A DNA stretch of 64,000 nucleotides from Muraenolepis orangiensis (Eukaryota > Chordata > Actinopteri > Gadiformes > Muraenolepididae). Positions 37,449-48,905 of this stretch are shown one piece after another. The DNA is taken from contig CM051022.1 in NCBI GenBank assembly GCA_027704905.1, positions 13,591,736 to 13,655,735 on the forward strand, read 5' to 3'. The notes beneath the pieces are model-generated. The model was given only the letters and a program-made list of their open reading frames with translations. It was not told the origin of the DNA and searched no databases. Position 1 is the stretch's first letter, and each line of letters begins with the position of its first letter. The translations under genes were made by a program, and so were the position numbers.

Positions 37449-38467
37449 GCTGTTGGGGGAGGGTTTACCAGTAAAGACAGAAAAGACAAGGCACAGTGTC
37501 TCTTACAACACCAACAAACCACAACATTACACAAGGCATGATGGGACAATCTGGTGAGGGATTGGGCAGTAAGCATTCCATTGTACTTGTTGCATATGGC
37601 AAATACAAACATCTTGAATCTGGTCTTCATTTAACACCTTAGAGAGCAACTCTTGGGGATTTTGTGGGCATAGTCATGATGTGTTTAATATGTATTGTTG
37701 AATTATATTGTTGTTGTGATAGTATAGTGTTGTTAATAGTGTATAGTATAGTACAGAGTATAGTATATAGCATAGTACAGAGTATAGTATATAGTGTTGT
37801 TTATAGCATAGTAGTGTATAGTATTGTTGTAGTAAATGAATACTGCGGGAGGGAATGGAGAGTAAGCATTCCATTGTACTTGTTGGCAAATAGAAAATAA
37901 AATCATCTTGAATTCTTGAACGTAACCCATGTCATCACTACCAAATGAACCACCATTAACATGGACATGCAAGTGATAGATCCCAGATCGATAGGACTTC
38001 AGTGCCATCCAGGTTATTAAAGATGAAGCCCAACGTGTCCTGAAATAGTGTGACGTCAACAGACACCTGCTGGAACCAGTTGGCCACGACTTGAGCACCA
38101 TATCCGAGTCGGATCAATCCATACACCCAATCGACCATCATCCCTCCACACATATCGTTATCAATACATATATAGATTATGCAGTTTGGAAAAGACTAGT
38201 CATCCAATAGCACACGTTAGCGATGGGACCGAGTTACTGAGCTCCACAGCACAACGCCAGCTGACGACATGGCCGTGGGTTAATGTTTCACTATTGATAA
38301 CTGATCTATATATGTAGTAAACTATAAATGAACATATCGATTAATGTACCGATCGGCTGTCGCAGCAGCACAACGAGCACAGTAACGCACCAGCTATAAA
38401 GCTAGCGTCACTAAAAGGTTTATTATAGGTATCGACGTGTACACTGGACCACCTGTCGACGTTTACC
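37449..38467. other. SCYL2 intron between non-coding exon 1 and the first coding exon
   Basis: The acceptor CAACAG precedes nine untranslated bases and the ATG. The inferred donor is at 38466. The intron holds AT-rich repeats (37690-37830) and LINE-tail words, and no gene. Confidence 0.6.
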
Positions 38468-38760
38468 TTCTGTGGTGCGAATAAGATGCGACTGTTTGGA
38501 TTCCGAGGAACTCTTTAAATAAACATCAATAACTCTCCAGATAAACAGCCATTTCTTCCAGCGGTTTAAGTTAGCTAGCTAACAGGCGATCTGTCATACT
38601 TCCGGTATCCGCCCCGCCCCCCCCCCTCGACACGTGACTAGATGCGTCACCGCCCGGTCGTAACGTAACGGCTACGTACGTAGAAAGCTGCGTTGGCGTT
38701 GTGGCCATGGATGTGGTTGTGGCTGGATGTATGAAACGCGTAATTTCCGATCTACGTGCG
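38468..38760 (-). promoter_or_regulatory. SCYL2 promoter and non-coding first exon
   Basis: Read on the minus strand, an exon of roughly 100 bases ends CACCACAGAAG followed by the donor GTAAAC (38467/38466). Just upstream (38580-38700) is a CpG-rich block with an ETS-type CCGGAAG (about 38599), a GGGCGGGG Sp1-type box (about 38612-38620), a CACGTG E-box (about 38632) and GTGACGCATC. These are usual features of a housekeeping TATA-less promoter, which suits SCYL2. The start site itself is not defined by the sequence. Confidence 0.65.
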
Positions 38761-38864
38761 CCTCGAGCGCACGTCGACACGGTGCTTTAACTGTTGGTCG
38801 GAAGACAACCCCAACATGATGAATGTAACATATTTATATAATGAACATAATGATAATAATAATA

Positions 38865-38917
38865 ATATATACATATGGTGAATCTTGCTTTTTGCAAGAT
38901 TCACCATATGTATATAT
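38865..38917. repeat. Perfect 24-bp palindrome with a T5 loop
   Basis: The left arm 38865-38888 and right arm 38894-38917 pair perfectly around TTTTT. The core is CATATGGTGAATCTTGC. It stands about 250 bases upstream of the SCYL2 promoter block. No miRNA identity is recognised. It may be a fold-back element remnant. Confidence 0.85.
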
Positions 38918-39119
38918 CATCTATCAGTCACTTTATTGTTATTGTTAGTGTACAGTGTTGTTATAGTATAGTGTTGTTTACAGTATATAGTACAGTACAT
39001 AGTATAATGTGTTGTTTATATAGTATAGCATATCATAGGTAGTATATAGTGTTTATAGTATTGTTTAACAATACTATGTTGCTATACAATATGATACTAT
39101 ACTAAATTAATATAAGACA

Positions 39120-39450
39120 TTCATATTGCTGGAGGGAATGGGGAGTAGGCATTCCATTGCACTTGTTGCATATGGATTAGAAAACACCTTGAATCTTGAG
39201 TTCCAGAGGGAGGGGGCAGCTATCTCCCCAGGCCTGGTGCTTGGTTCTGAGTGGCGGAGACAGGAGGTTGGCACCGGAGGAGTGGAGGCTGGGGGAGGTG
39301 TGGTGGTGGAGCAGGTCAGTGAGGTTGGAGGAGGCCTGGTAATGGAGGGCTTTATCAGTGAGGAGAAGGAGCTTGAATTGGATGTGTTGAGGGACAGGGA
39401 GCCAGTGTTTGGTTCTGGAGGACCGAGGTGATGAGCAGCAGAGCATTTAC
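39120..39450 (-). mobile_element. LINE C-terminal fragment (I/L2-like), minus strand
   Basis: Minus-strand frames give HWLPVPQHIQFKLLLLTDKA-type and LPLELKIQGVF-type segments, which resemble the conserved C-terminal tail of teleost LINE polyproteins. It is frameshifted and short. The neighbouring 38918-39119 is an AT-rich repeat region without genes. Confidence 0.6.
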
Positions 39451-39549
39451 GATGGTTTCCTATTATTACAAACACGTGACACACACATAAGGCGTATTTT
39501 ACAATAAAAGAAAACCATGAACACATCAGTCTCTGTAAGAATAAAAGGT

Positions 39550-39555
39550 TTTATT
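39550..39555 (-). terminator. Candidate polyadenylation signal of the DEPDC4-like gene
   Basis: AATAAA on the minus strand, about 1.1 kb past the stop codon at 40697. The stretch 39556-40696 has no gene and would be 3' UTR, with a long poly-C run at 40665-40685. Usage is inferred only. Confidence 0.4.
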
Positions 39556-40696
39556 GAATAAGGCTAAATTAATTGTCATAAAGTGCTTCCGAATCAAGAA
39601 ATACAAAAGCCAGACATACAGTATGCTAATCCTAAAATGTGAAACACAAATTAATTCACTAGAATTCTATATTGAGCATAATAAAGTGATGAGAAGAAAT
39701 AAAGTCCCTCAAATTGTTCTATGGCTATTTCCGAACCGTTTTTCAAGTGTTAATCGTCAAGTTTCTCAGGCCTCTAAGTATTGGCAACCATCAGCCATCT
39801 ATAAAAAAAATATCATCATATACAGTAAGTTGAATGATTCTATTGAAAATTAATAACATCTCAAATATAAACACATTTTATAACATTAGTGCCTAATTTA
39901 CAATTTTTTCTCCGGACATCGTGCTACAAAAAAGATTAGAAATCCAGCATATTGTTACTTTCATTTGATATGCAACTACTTGACAAAGTGAAAGCATCCA
40001 AAGTGAAACCAGTTCATATGGACTCATGAAACTGCTTGTTTCCACAACCATCTTAGTGTTGTCACTTTTTTAGTAATTAGTGAACCAGTGCGTTTAGTAA
40101 AAACAAACATTACATAATTTTCCTGGTAAATTACCATAAGGTCAAATGCCCTGCAACACTGCAACGAAGAGGATTTGATATTCTTTCATATAATCAGAAC
40201 AATCTTCAATAACAACACTGACGTCTCAAAGTTAACATCTTAAGTACCCGAGGATAAGCAAACGGGTTTAAAACCGATTTGGTAATTTGTGAAATACGCA
40301 AAACGTGATCATTTGCACCAATGCAACACAACTAACACTAGCTACAAAAGACAAAAGGTTAGTGCCCAAGAACAGGTAACAATAGTTCTGACGGTTACCT
40401 CTTCTGGTAACAGCACAACCAGTGTTCACAATAGTGCGAAACCTCAAAAGGAAATCTACCAGGAAAATGAGTTGGATTAATTTTCCCCGAAGCGAGTAAA
40501 AACCTACAATTCTTATTGAAAGTAAAAAAAAGGGGGCGGGGCAGTCTAGACACACCAGTGTATAGACGGACCAGCACTCCAACAAACAGTTTTTCCCCCG
40601 ATAAACACTATGTTAGAAACCCCCCCCCCTCCTCCTCCCCAAGGCACCGACAAACAGCCACCACTCCCCCCCCCCCCCCCCCCCCGAGGCGTTCTC

Positions 40697-43600
40697 TCAG
40701 AAGGTTCCGGAGAAGTGCTGCAGGAAGACCACGGGGTGGTGCTTCTGGAACTCTTTGACCAGCCGCCGCCGCTCTTTGGGGGGCAGCCGGTCACCGAGGA
40801 CGATGTCGCTCAGGAGGTGCTTGAGGCTCTTTAGGGTGGAGGCATCCCTCTGGTCCTCGTACTGCTGCACGGTCACCTGCTTGCAGAAGGTGAACGCTAT
40901 GGCGATGGAGAACGGCCGGGGGAAGAGAGGAGAGGAGAGAAGGACTATTACCTCATATAAGACAGCAGCACTATGGAGCAGTTCTCTTATGTGTTATTTG
41001 AGCTGTAGTCTTTACAATTGCCAGAAATATAAGGCCAATATAAAAAAATCGCTGTTCTGCGTTTATTTTCCACTGTTCCACTGTGGTTGAGTCATTTCCG
41101 GAGTAAATGTGGGTGTCTAGGCCCCTTCCTTCCGTTCCTGGCCCCATTCTTAATTATTAACCCTTAAGCCATCGGCAGCGCTTCATTACACACCTGTATG
41201 TGGTGCCTTTGCATCGTCTAAAACAAGTGACCTTCCTTACCTGACCCCTGCCCAGTTGGGGTGGGGTCTGAAGTATTAAAACGTCCCCTAACTTCTACAA
41301 GTAATACATTGGTTCTTCAGACACAAGCTAAATGTACGGTCACACTTTGAGCTGGGTTGTTGTTATTTTCTACTTACTACCAATGGAGTCTGGGTCTTTT
41401 CCTTTCTGCATGTCCCACAGAGTCCTTCTCACAGCTTTAAGCAGGCAAGCAGGAGTCTACAAAACACAGGTTCCCATTTGTAACACTCGTACTGCACAGC
41501 ACTATGCGAATGATAATTAAATCAAAGGCAACGGGATATAACATTATTTAGAAGTAATATACATACAAGAATGTAGTAGGCCCTCTATGAATACATTATT
41601 ATACAGTGTCCCTGTCCAACCTATATCCCATTGGATATTCATTCATATAACATATAAAAAGTACATTAATGTTGAACCTTCAGGAGCTGAGTGTGATTCT
41701 CCATGAGAAACACAACCAGGGCCTCGCTCTGGACTCGGGTCAACTCGTGGTTCTGGACAATGGCCTTCTGAAAGGTCCGGCTGACGAACACCTCGTTGGT
41801 AATCTGAAGGAAGAAACGCTAGCATGTCAACAATCCTTCAGTCATTTAGCGCCGGCTGCTTAATATTCAATCCCATTTGTCCGATGGGTGTACAAAATGT
41901 AGCCCATTACCCGAATTTCCGGTCTGGGATTAATAAAGTCCTATCTTATCTTAACTCAGCCGGGTTGGGTTAAACCGAGCAAGTGTGGTTTAAAGCAGAT
42001 AGACCAGCGATCTGAGCAAGGCACCGTTAGACTGATGGGCAAACACCTCTGAAGTCTGGATTCACCTGTGCGTGACCACGCCCTTTTGTGGTCCACTACT
42101 CGTTTGTGGTTTGCTGCCTGTTTGTAGTCCTCTGCCTGTTTGTTTGTAGTCTGCTGCCTGTTTCTGTTTGTGGTGCGCTGCCTGTTTGTAGTCCTCTGCC
42201 TGTTTGTAGTCTGCTGCCTGTTTCTGTTTGTGGTGCGCTGCCTGTTTGTAGTCCTCTGCCTGTTTGTTTGTAGTCTGCTGCCTGTTTGTAGTCTGCTACC
42301 TGTTTGTATGTAGTCTGCTGCCTGTTTGTTTGTAGTCTGCTGCCTGTTTGTTTGTAGTCTGCTACCTGTTTGCTTGTAGTCTGCTACCTGTTTGTAGTCT
42401 GCTACCTGTTTGTAGTCTGCTACCTGTTTGTAGTCTGCTGCCTGTTTGTTTGTAGTCTGCTGCCTGTTTGTTTGTAGTCTGCTGCCTGTTTGTTTGTAGT
42501 CTGCTGCCTGTTTGCTTGTAGTCTGCTGCCTGTTTGCTTGTAGTCTGCCGCCTGTTTGTTTGTAGTCCTCTGCCTGTTTGTAGTCCTCTGCCTGTTTGTA
42601 GTCCTCTGCCTGTTTGTAGTCCTCTGCCTGTTTGTAGTCCTCTGCCTGTTTGTAGTCCTCTGCCTGTTTGTAGTCCTCTGCCTGTTTGTAGTCCTCTGCC
42701 TGTTTGTAGTCCTCTGCCTGTTTGTAGTCCTCTGCCTGTTTGTAGTCCTCTGCCTGTTTGTAGTCCGCTGCCTGTTTGTAGTCCGCTGCCTGTTTGTAGT
42801 CCTCTGCCTGTTTGTAGTCTTCTGCCTGTTTGTAGTCTGCTGCCTGTTTGTAGTCTGCTGCCTGTTTGTAGTCCGCTGCCTGTTTGTAGTCTGCTGCCTG
42901 TTTGTAGTCCGCTGCCTGTTTGTAGTCCTCTGCCTGTTTGTAGTCCGCTGCCTGTTTGTAGTCCGCTGCCTGTTTGTAGTCCGCTGCCTGTTTGTGGTCT
43001 TCTACCTGTTTGTGCAGACGGCAGCTGTCGGGCCGGGCAGCTCTGGCCATGAAGGCCAACAGTCGGCGTAGCTCGTCCCTCCTGCCGGTGTCCAACAGAC
43101 GAAGACACAGCTGAGAGGCCTTCAAGGCGTCCTCCGTCCTGCCCCGCTCTGAAAGGACACGTTTGAAAGGCCATTGAAACGTCACCACCAAGAAAAGCAC
43201 CAAAAAAATGATATATGGACCATATGCTGTGCCTTTCCAACGGTCAGTGGTGGCCAATCAAAACAAAGGAGCAATTCCACAGTTTCGTTAACCCATCGAC
43301 CCTCACCCAGCAAACCCAGTATGGCCGCGTGCACGTCTGAGTAGCGGCGGGTGAGCAGCGGGGTTTTCTCCTGGCCGCCGTAGTGCTTGGCCATGAGGTC
43401 GAACAGCAGCCTCTTGGGGCCCTCCAAGCCCCCGGCGCCTTCCAAGCCCCCGGCACCCTCCTCGGCCAGCTGCTCTCCCGCCGCTACAATCAGCTGGTCT
43501 GGGAAGAGCTCCAGGCAGTCAGCCGCGGCCAGCAGCCATTCGTCCAGCCTGAGACGCAGACAGACAGACACACAGGCAGACAGACAGACACACAGGCAGA

Positions 43601-46129
43601 CAGACACACAGACAGGCAGACAGACCCACAGGCAGACAGACACACAGGCAGACAGGCAGGCAGACACCATGCTTTATTAGACCACTTAATATACAAGTCT
43701 AAACATGACCTCCTATAAAGTAAACTTCATCACATTCAAATACCACGGAAAAGGAAAAAGTACATTTGCCTAAAATATTATTTCAGGCCCATTTCTTGAC
43801 CGTCATTTAGTTAGTGTCTCTCACAGAGAAGATGCAGAGAAATGATTTCGCTTTACACTGACAATTTGAATTATTATTCTGTGGTCATATGAGTCTGCGT
43901 TGCGTGCAACTGCAAACACACCACAGGCAGACGAAAGTAACTTCCACCTTTTGGTTTCGTGTCAAGTTTATTGTCACTTCACAGTTGTGTGCAATACCCG
44001 AAGACAGACAGCAGTTATAAAAATAAGATAAAAATAGAATAAAAATAGAATAAAGAAAATAAAAATGCAATTTATAAAATGCAATATATCGGCACAGAAA
44101 AGAGCAATATATATATACATAAATCAATGTAATAAAATATACATTGTTGTATGCTATACGCCCTTGTTCAGCAGCCTGATGGCCTGACTGTGCGCAGGGT
44201 TTGGTTTCCAATGTGTACTCTAGGTGGGTGAGAGACCACTGACCGGGGCAGGTTGAGCATGTGGTGTAGTTCCCGTTCCAGGCAGGTGTTAGAGATGACG
44301 AGGTCCTGGCGCCCGGGTCCCAGAGGGGTCACATGGGCCTGGGGCGGGGCCCGGGAGGGGGAGCTGAGGATGCAGTCCAGCATGGGAAGATCCACGATGT
44401 GCAGCAGCTGCAGGAGCGTCTGCTGCTTCCACAAGTCCTCCATCACTGAGAAGGAAGGTTCCGGTGGGATGTAACATCCCACATTCTCACGTCCCACCCA
44501 ATGCATGACAAACACAATGCTATCTTCAAAAGAGAGGTGTGTGTGTGTGCAATCAAATAACATTAAACTGTTAGACTTTAATGACGGGTAAATGACATTG
44601 GTAGAACTAGTAATCAGACTAGTAATACAGATCACTTAAGAACCCCATAATCTCTATCTATAAGAACGCCATTTTCTTTCCCCTTGTTAACCCCACACAC
44701 ACTCCTGACCCAACAACCTCTACTGTGACCAACAGAAGTGTGTTTTACCGGCTTTAGAGAGGAAGGAGGAGGAGGGGAGTTTGGTGCACGGTGCAGGAAG
44801 AGACGGCTGCAGGTTGATGCTCCTCAGCAGCCTCTCCACTCTCTTGTCTGAAGGGCCCACAGCCAGGGGGTTGGAGATGGTCCTCAGCTCATTTTGCCTG
44901 GAAACAATAAAAACAACTTTACAATTAAATATAGGTCCTCTCCCTCCCTGTTTCTCTGGGTTGCATTTAACGCACCTATGATTGACAAGCAAGATGGATT
45001 CCACGATCAAACGCGGAAGAAATGCACTGATTCTTGAGACGGGAGTCTACCATCTAAATCATCTCATGCAGAGGTCAACTGGAAACGGATGTTCTCACAG
45101 TGCATTTCACTCTCTAGCTGTCTGTTGGCCATTTGCAACCAATTCCAGTACTAACAGCTGGTAAATCGTACCTACAGCACCTTTAAGGGTCATGTTTGTC
45201 ACACCAAATTGTACGCCAGCTAATTTACATTTAATGTTTGAGATGAAATGACCCACCGGGATGCCTTCTTCTTCTTCTTCGATTCAAGCCCTCCCGGCGC
45301 CACATTTTCTGAGTCAAGATCCTTTGAAACGGAGCTCTTCAGCGATTTACACTCCAGAAAACGGTAGAGACTGCAGCTGGCGTCCTCAAAGGCCATCTCC
45401 TTGTCGCGGCGGAAAAGCTTTGTGCCCACCGGCTCGAACACCTTGGCCTCCATCAGCGCCTGGCACAGCCGCGAGGCCTTGAGGCGAGACACCTCGCTGG
45501 AACAAAACACCACATTCTGCATCAGGTAGCTGAGCACGGCGTCCACCGCGTCCGAGCCGGTGAAGCAGTCGACGTGGACGCGCAGGTGACGCCGGCGACT
45601 GCGCACCTCCACCTGAGCTTGCAGCGCGTGAATGATGTTCTGCCACAGGTGTGTCGCACGGAAGGGTCCGGAGAGTCCTAATGATAAGAGACACACAAAA
45701 TGATATAGTGCCATCACACAGGGTCCACCCAAACTTATGATGGATAGGTAAGCCCTAAATCACAGTCACACCAGGTGTTATAGAGGGGGGCCCTTTAAAT
45801 ACAACTGTTACATATAGTTATACATCCAACTATGAACCAGAGTACAACTTTAATCAACTCAAGAACAGTCTACCTCAGTGCCATACAAGAATTGAACACA
45901 AATCAAACCCTGACTGATCTGTCTTCTGCGTAACTACAATACTCTTTGTATGATAATACATTTATAATGTACACTACTGTACATAGGTTAATATGGCAGA
46001 TGTGTAAACCGTTTGTTTAGTTTAGTATTGTTGTATATTTCGTTGTACTCGACAATGACAATACAGTCATTCTGATTCTGATCCTAAAACATGTAGGCCT
46101 ATTGAATTTATTATGTCAAGTCAACACCG

Positions 46130-46217
<88 letters not shown>

Positions 46218-46392
46218 ATGTCGCTGCAGCCAGCGGTCGTTTTAGCATCCAATTCGTTATTAGACATGTTGGTTGGGTCAAAATAACTTGGTTTATTTCC
46301 ATAACACCCATCTTACCGTGATGGACGTTCTCACGGAAGCTCCGAGTTTCACTGTTCAGTCTTCTGAACCGAGGAGTCAAATCGAGCGCCAT
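40697..46392 (-). CDS. DEPDC4: DEP domain-containing protein, DEPDC4-like (9 coding exons)
   Basis: Coding exons, in order: 46317-46392, 45257-45677, 44749-44897, 44244-44445, 43307-43548, 43006-43148, 41678-41803, 41381-41456, 40697-40896. Phases agree throughout and give 544 aa. The start is MALDLTPRFRRLNSETRSF. A DEP domain spans roughly residues 33-120 (GPFRATHLWQNIIHALQAQV, FTGSDAVDAVLSYLM, GTKLFRRD), a fold that binds membranes or receptor tails in signalling proteins. A basic patch KKKKK follows, then a helical region shared with DEPDC7 (LDEWLLAAADCLELFPDQLI, FVSRTFQKAIVQNHELTRVQ) and the C-terminal KKHLLSDIVLGDR-like block ending HHPVVFLQHFSGTF. DEPDC4 and DEPDC7 are paralogues. I chose DEPDC4 because SCYL2 is next door. 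Molecular function is unknown. The exon 6 donor overlaps a large minisatellite, and exon 7 has a weak donor (AAG then GTTCAA). Confidence 0.85.
42108..43010. repeat. 18-bp minisatellite, about 50 units, overlapping the exon 6 donor of the DEPDC4-like gene
   Basis: On the transcript strand the unit is GCAGAGGACTACAAACAG, with GCAGCGGAC, GTAGCAGAC and 22-base variants (an extra CAAA). The first unit contains the true exon end and donor, CACAAACAG then GTAGAAGAC. Since 18 is a multiple of 3, the frame stays open across most units as a DYKQAE/DYKQAA hexapeptide repeat, reaching 41956. Homology of the flanking exons (LHKQ joined to ITNEVF) says the repeat is normally intronic. Confidence 0.9.
43558..43668. 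repeat. (CAGA)n/(CAGG)n microsatellite before exon 5 of the DEPDC4-like gene
   Basis: In the transcript it is (CUGU)n, reaching to within about ten bases of the exon 5 acceptor (43549). The same intron carries a LINE 3' tail in reverse at about 43960-44160, beginning with GTCAAGTTTATTGTCACTTC. Confidence 0.85.
45830..46085 (+). mobile_element. LINE 3' tail in intron 1 of the DEPDC4-like gene
   Basis: The piece reads AGTGCCATACAAGAATTGAA and ends GACAATGACAATACAGTCAT followed by TCTGATTCTGAT, an L2/CR1-type tail with short repeats at the end. It is in antisense to the gene. Confidence 0.65.
46130..46214. repeat. (TG)n microsatellite in intron 1 of the DEPDC4-like gene
   Basis: About 85 bases of TG, about 100 bases downstream of the exon 1 donor in transcript direction, where it reads (CA)n. 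Confidence 0.95.
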
Positions 46393-46714
46393 GATGGGAC
46401 GGACTCGGTTCTTCCTCTGTGGACAAATTGTTGGCGACTGTATCGCAAGGAATATGGGAATGCGCCACCCAAAGGCCAACATCAACCATGTAAAGTAACG
46501 TACCATGGGGGAAAATGCAGTAAATAAAAAAAAATAAACAAAGTTGAGAATAAATAAGACTTACAAATAAAAAAAACTGCACTGATACTGCACTGATAAC
46601 CAATAATAATACTTATCACACTTATGCATGTATGTTCACTTCCCTTTGTATACAGACCAAATACATCTGTATGTAAATGTAAATGTAAATGTCTGTACAC
46701 GATTCCATCTCTCT
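46393..46714. other. Upstream flank of the DEPDC4-like gene
   Basis: This should hold the promoter and 5' UTR of the minus-strand gene. I see no TATA box or CpG block strong enough to place a start site. Confidence 0.4.
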
Positions 46715-46915
46715 GGCACTACACACGGCCCTGGAGCACCTAGACAGGAGGCTGTTGAACTGTTCTTCACTGACTACAGATCGGTGTTCAACACCATCGT
46801 TCCCTCCAAGCTGGTCCAGAAACTGAGGGACCTAGGTCTGGGCGTCCCCATCTGAAACTGGATAATGGACTTCATGATGGGCTGGCCTCAAGTGGTAAAT
46901 ACAGTTACCACAGAT
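46715..46915 (+). mobile_element. LINE reverse transcriptase fragment
   Basis: LFFTDYRSVFNTIVPSKLVQ and a following WIMDFMMGWPQVV-like segment match the core reverse transcriptase of L2/CR1-type LINEs, with a stop in between. It is a short relic. Confidence 0.7.
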
Positions 46916-47151
46916 GTGGCACAACCAGACTTCCTCTTCCTCCTTCCTCCGTGAAACAACGATGGCTTGTGAATTTTGATCGTGGTGAATTTTGATTTTG
47001 ACCGTAGAGAGCTTCCTGACGCTACACTACAGAACAGGTGTGTAAATATATATAAATATATATATATAAATATAGCCTGCCTTAGTGATTATAATGTTTT
47101 CTTTATTTTTTTCTTGATTTAGAATGTCCTTCGTAATGTATCTAAGGTGTT

Positions 47152-47400
47152 GTAGTATCATTTCAACTCGGGTGGAAATAAGAATCTTTAAGAGAGGTCA
47201 AAAGTTATCTTTATTGAACAAAAGCATCAAATGAAAGCATCAAAAGTAACAAATAAAATAATAAAAATCTTGATCTCTAACTGCTTTTAGCATTTCATTC
47301 TTCCATAACTGCATTTGTTTTTCCACCTGCAAAAAAACAAAAAAACAAGTAAATGTGTTTCTTTTAAACTTAATTTTTTAAACTTAACAGCACTAATATA
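47152..47400 (-). mobile_element. Truncated LTR end joined to hAT 3' UTR sequence
   Basis: About 47152-47230 is the reverse complement of the 3' end of the LTR at 18427-18833 (shared words GGTGGAAATAAGAATCTTTA and TTATTGAACAAAAGCATCAA). About 47260-47400 matches the segment after 7870 (TCTCTAACTGCTTTTAGCAT, TTTCATTCTTCCATA). So it is a third, short relic of repeats found in the inverted arms. Confidence 0.6.
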
Positions 47401-47595
47401 TATATACATATATGATCTCCAGTCAGTAACACAGTGCACAAAAATTGAGGAGACCAAATATCTGCCTGTACTTCTTTGAAAATATATAGGTAAACATAAT
47501 ATAAACATGAACTTTACTTGTTAACTTATGCACTAAGAACAGTGCAGTGCGCCTGGCGTTTTTCAGCCTGCCAAACGCGTCCTGTGTGATTCGGC

Positions 47596-47960
47596 ACCTT
47601 GGACTCTGATATGGTTCCTCTGTGAGGCTCGACCTCACAGAGGAACCTTAGACTCTGATATGGTTCCGCTGTGTGGCTTGACCTCACAGAGGAACCTTAG
47701 ACTCTGATATGGTTCTGCTGTGCGGCTTGACCTCACAGAGGAACCTTAGACTCTGATATGGTTCTGCTGTGCGGCTTGACCTCACATGCCTTGTTTCCAC
47801 CAACGCAAACCTAGTTCTAGCTCTGGGCTGGTGCTAGAGCCGGTTCGCAGTTGGTTCAACTGGCGAACCATCTAAGAACCGGTTTGCGTTTCCACTGACC
47901 TTTTCACCGAGAGCCACGTCATTACGTCACTGTTAACGTCTGGATACGTCTCTGCTTTCC
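47596..47960. repeat. 49-bp tandem repeat (4 copies) and a probable DNA-transposon end
   Basis: The unit CTTAGACTCTGATATGGTTC plus TGCTGTGCGGCTTGACCTCACAGAGGAAC is repeated about four times up to 47785. The next segment (GTTTCCACCAACGCAAACCT and CGGTTTGCGTTTCCACTGAC) has imperfect inverted ends like a small non-autonomous DNA element, about 47790-47915. Confidence 0.6.
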
Positions 47961-48898
47961 CAGCAACGCTAGCGCCAACTTCCACAACCACAGTAACAAC
48001 AGTGGCGGACTACATGATGTATGTATGTATGTCAACGTGTATGTAAATGTAAATGTGTTGCTCCTGGCTTTCAGGCTCCATTGGAATACAAACAGGGCTG
48101 GTAGTCATAGTGCTATGGGCGCGATTACATTAGAGCTGCAGAAATACTTCAACAGAAGGGACCTTTTTTTCTTCAAAACTGTCATCTTGTATTATGCCAA
48201 AAACATTATAAAATCATTATAATTAAATACACAATCACAAAATGTAAAAGTGTAGAGTGCAGTGTAATAAGTCAATGTCAATAAAGCTCTGAGGGGCTCC
48301 TGGAGGGCAGACGACTCCATAAACGACTAAAACAAAACAAAAGTGCATTAAAACATGTCTCCACTACACTTCACTCTTTTTAGAAAGTAGCATCCTGACG
48401 TTAGGTATTGTTACCAAGGCTATGCTACAATCTTTCGATTGTTGTTTGTTAGTGTCGTGAGGATTGCCAGAGAATTTGGTTGTACAATGACAAAAAAGGC
48501 ATTCTGATACGGTACCATCAGCGATGTATTGTTGTTTCCATCTTCAGATAAATGTACTTAAGGGGAGGGATTCTCCACAATATATATATACGTATATATA
48601 TATACCGCCAAAGTGGAGCTCAAGCAGGGACGTGGCTGAATTTAGTAATTGAAATACTGCAGTGGTTGATGTATATGGATCATATATATATATATGGATC
48701 ACAGGTGCCCAAAAATCTATCATAGCTAAACACTACCATTGGTTTTCCAATTTCTGTCACAAAGCAAAAATAACACTAAAAAAACTAAAACAAAGGCTTA
48801 TTGAATTTTTTGATTAAATAACCTATCATCTCTGAATGCAAATAAAGCAACAGATGAACTGAACTGTACGATTTTAACACCTTTCTTCTGTCTTCTAG
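47961..48898. other. Upstream region and presumed intron of FUT9-like gene 1
   Basis: No other gene is seen. The last about 150 bases (48745-48898) match the corresponding region of FUT9-like gene 2 and end in the acceptor TCTTCTAG at 48891-48898, so a non-coding exon should lie further upstream. I could not locate it. Confidence 0.55.
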
Positions 48899-48905
48899 GT
48901 CCGCC

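Noticed and set aside
41956..43257. 433-codon frame as a DYKQ-repeat protein gene
   Set aside because: Its start overlaps a DEPDC4 exon in the proper frame and the rest is the intronic minisatellite. Kept as a splicing observation and not as a separate gene.
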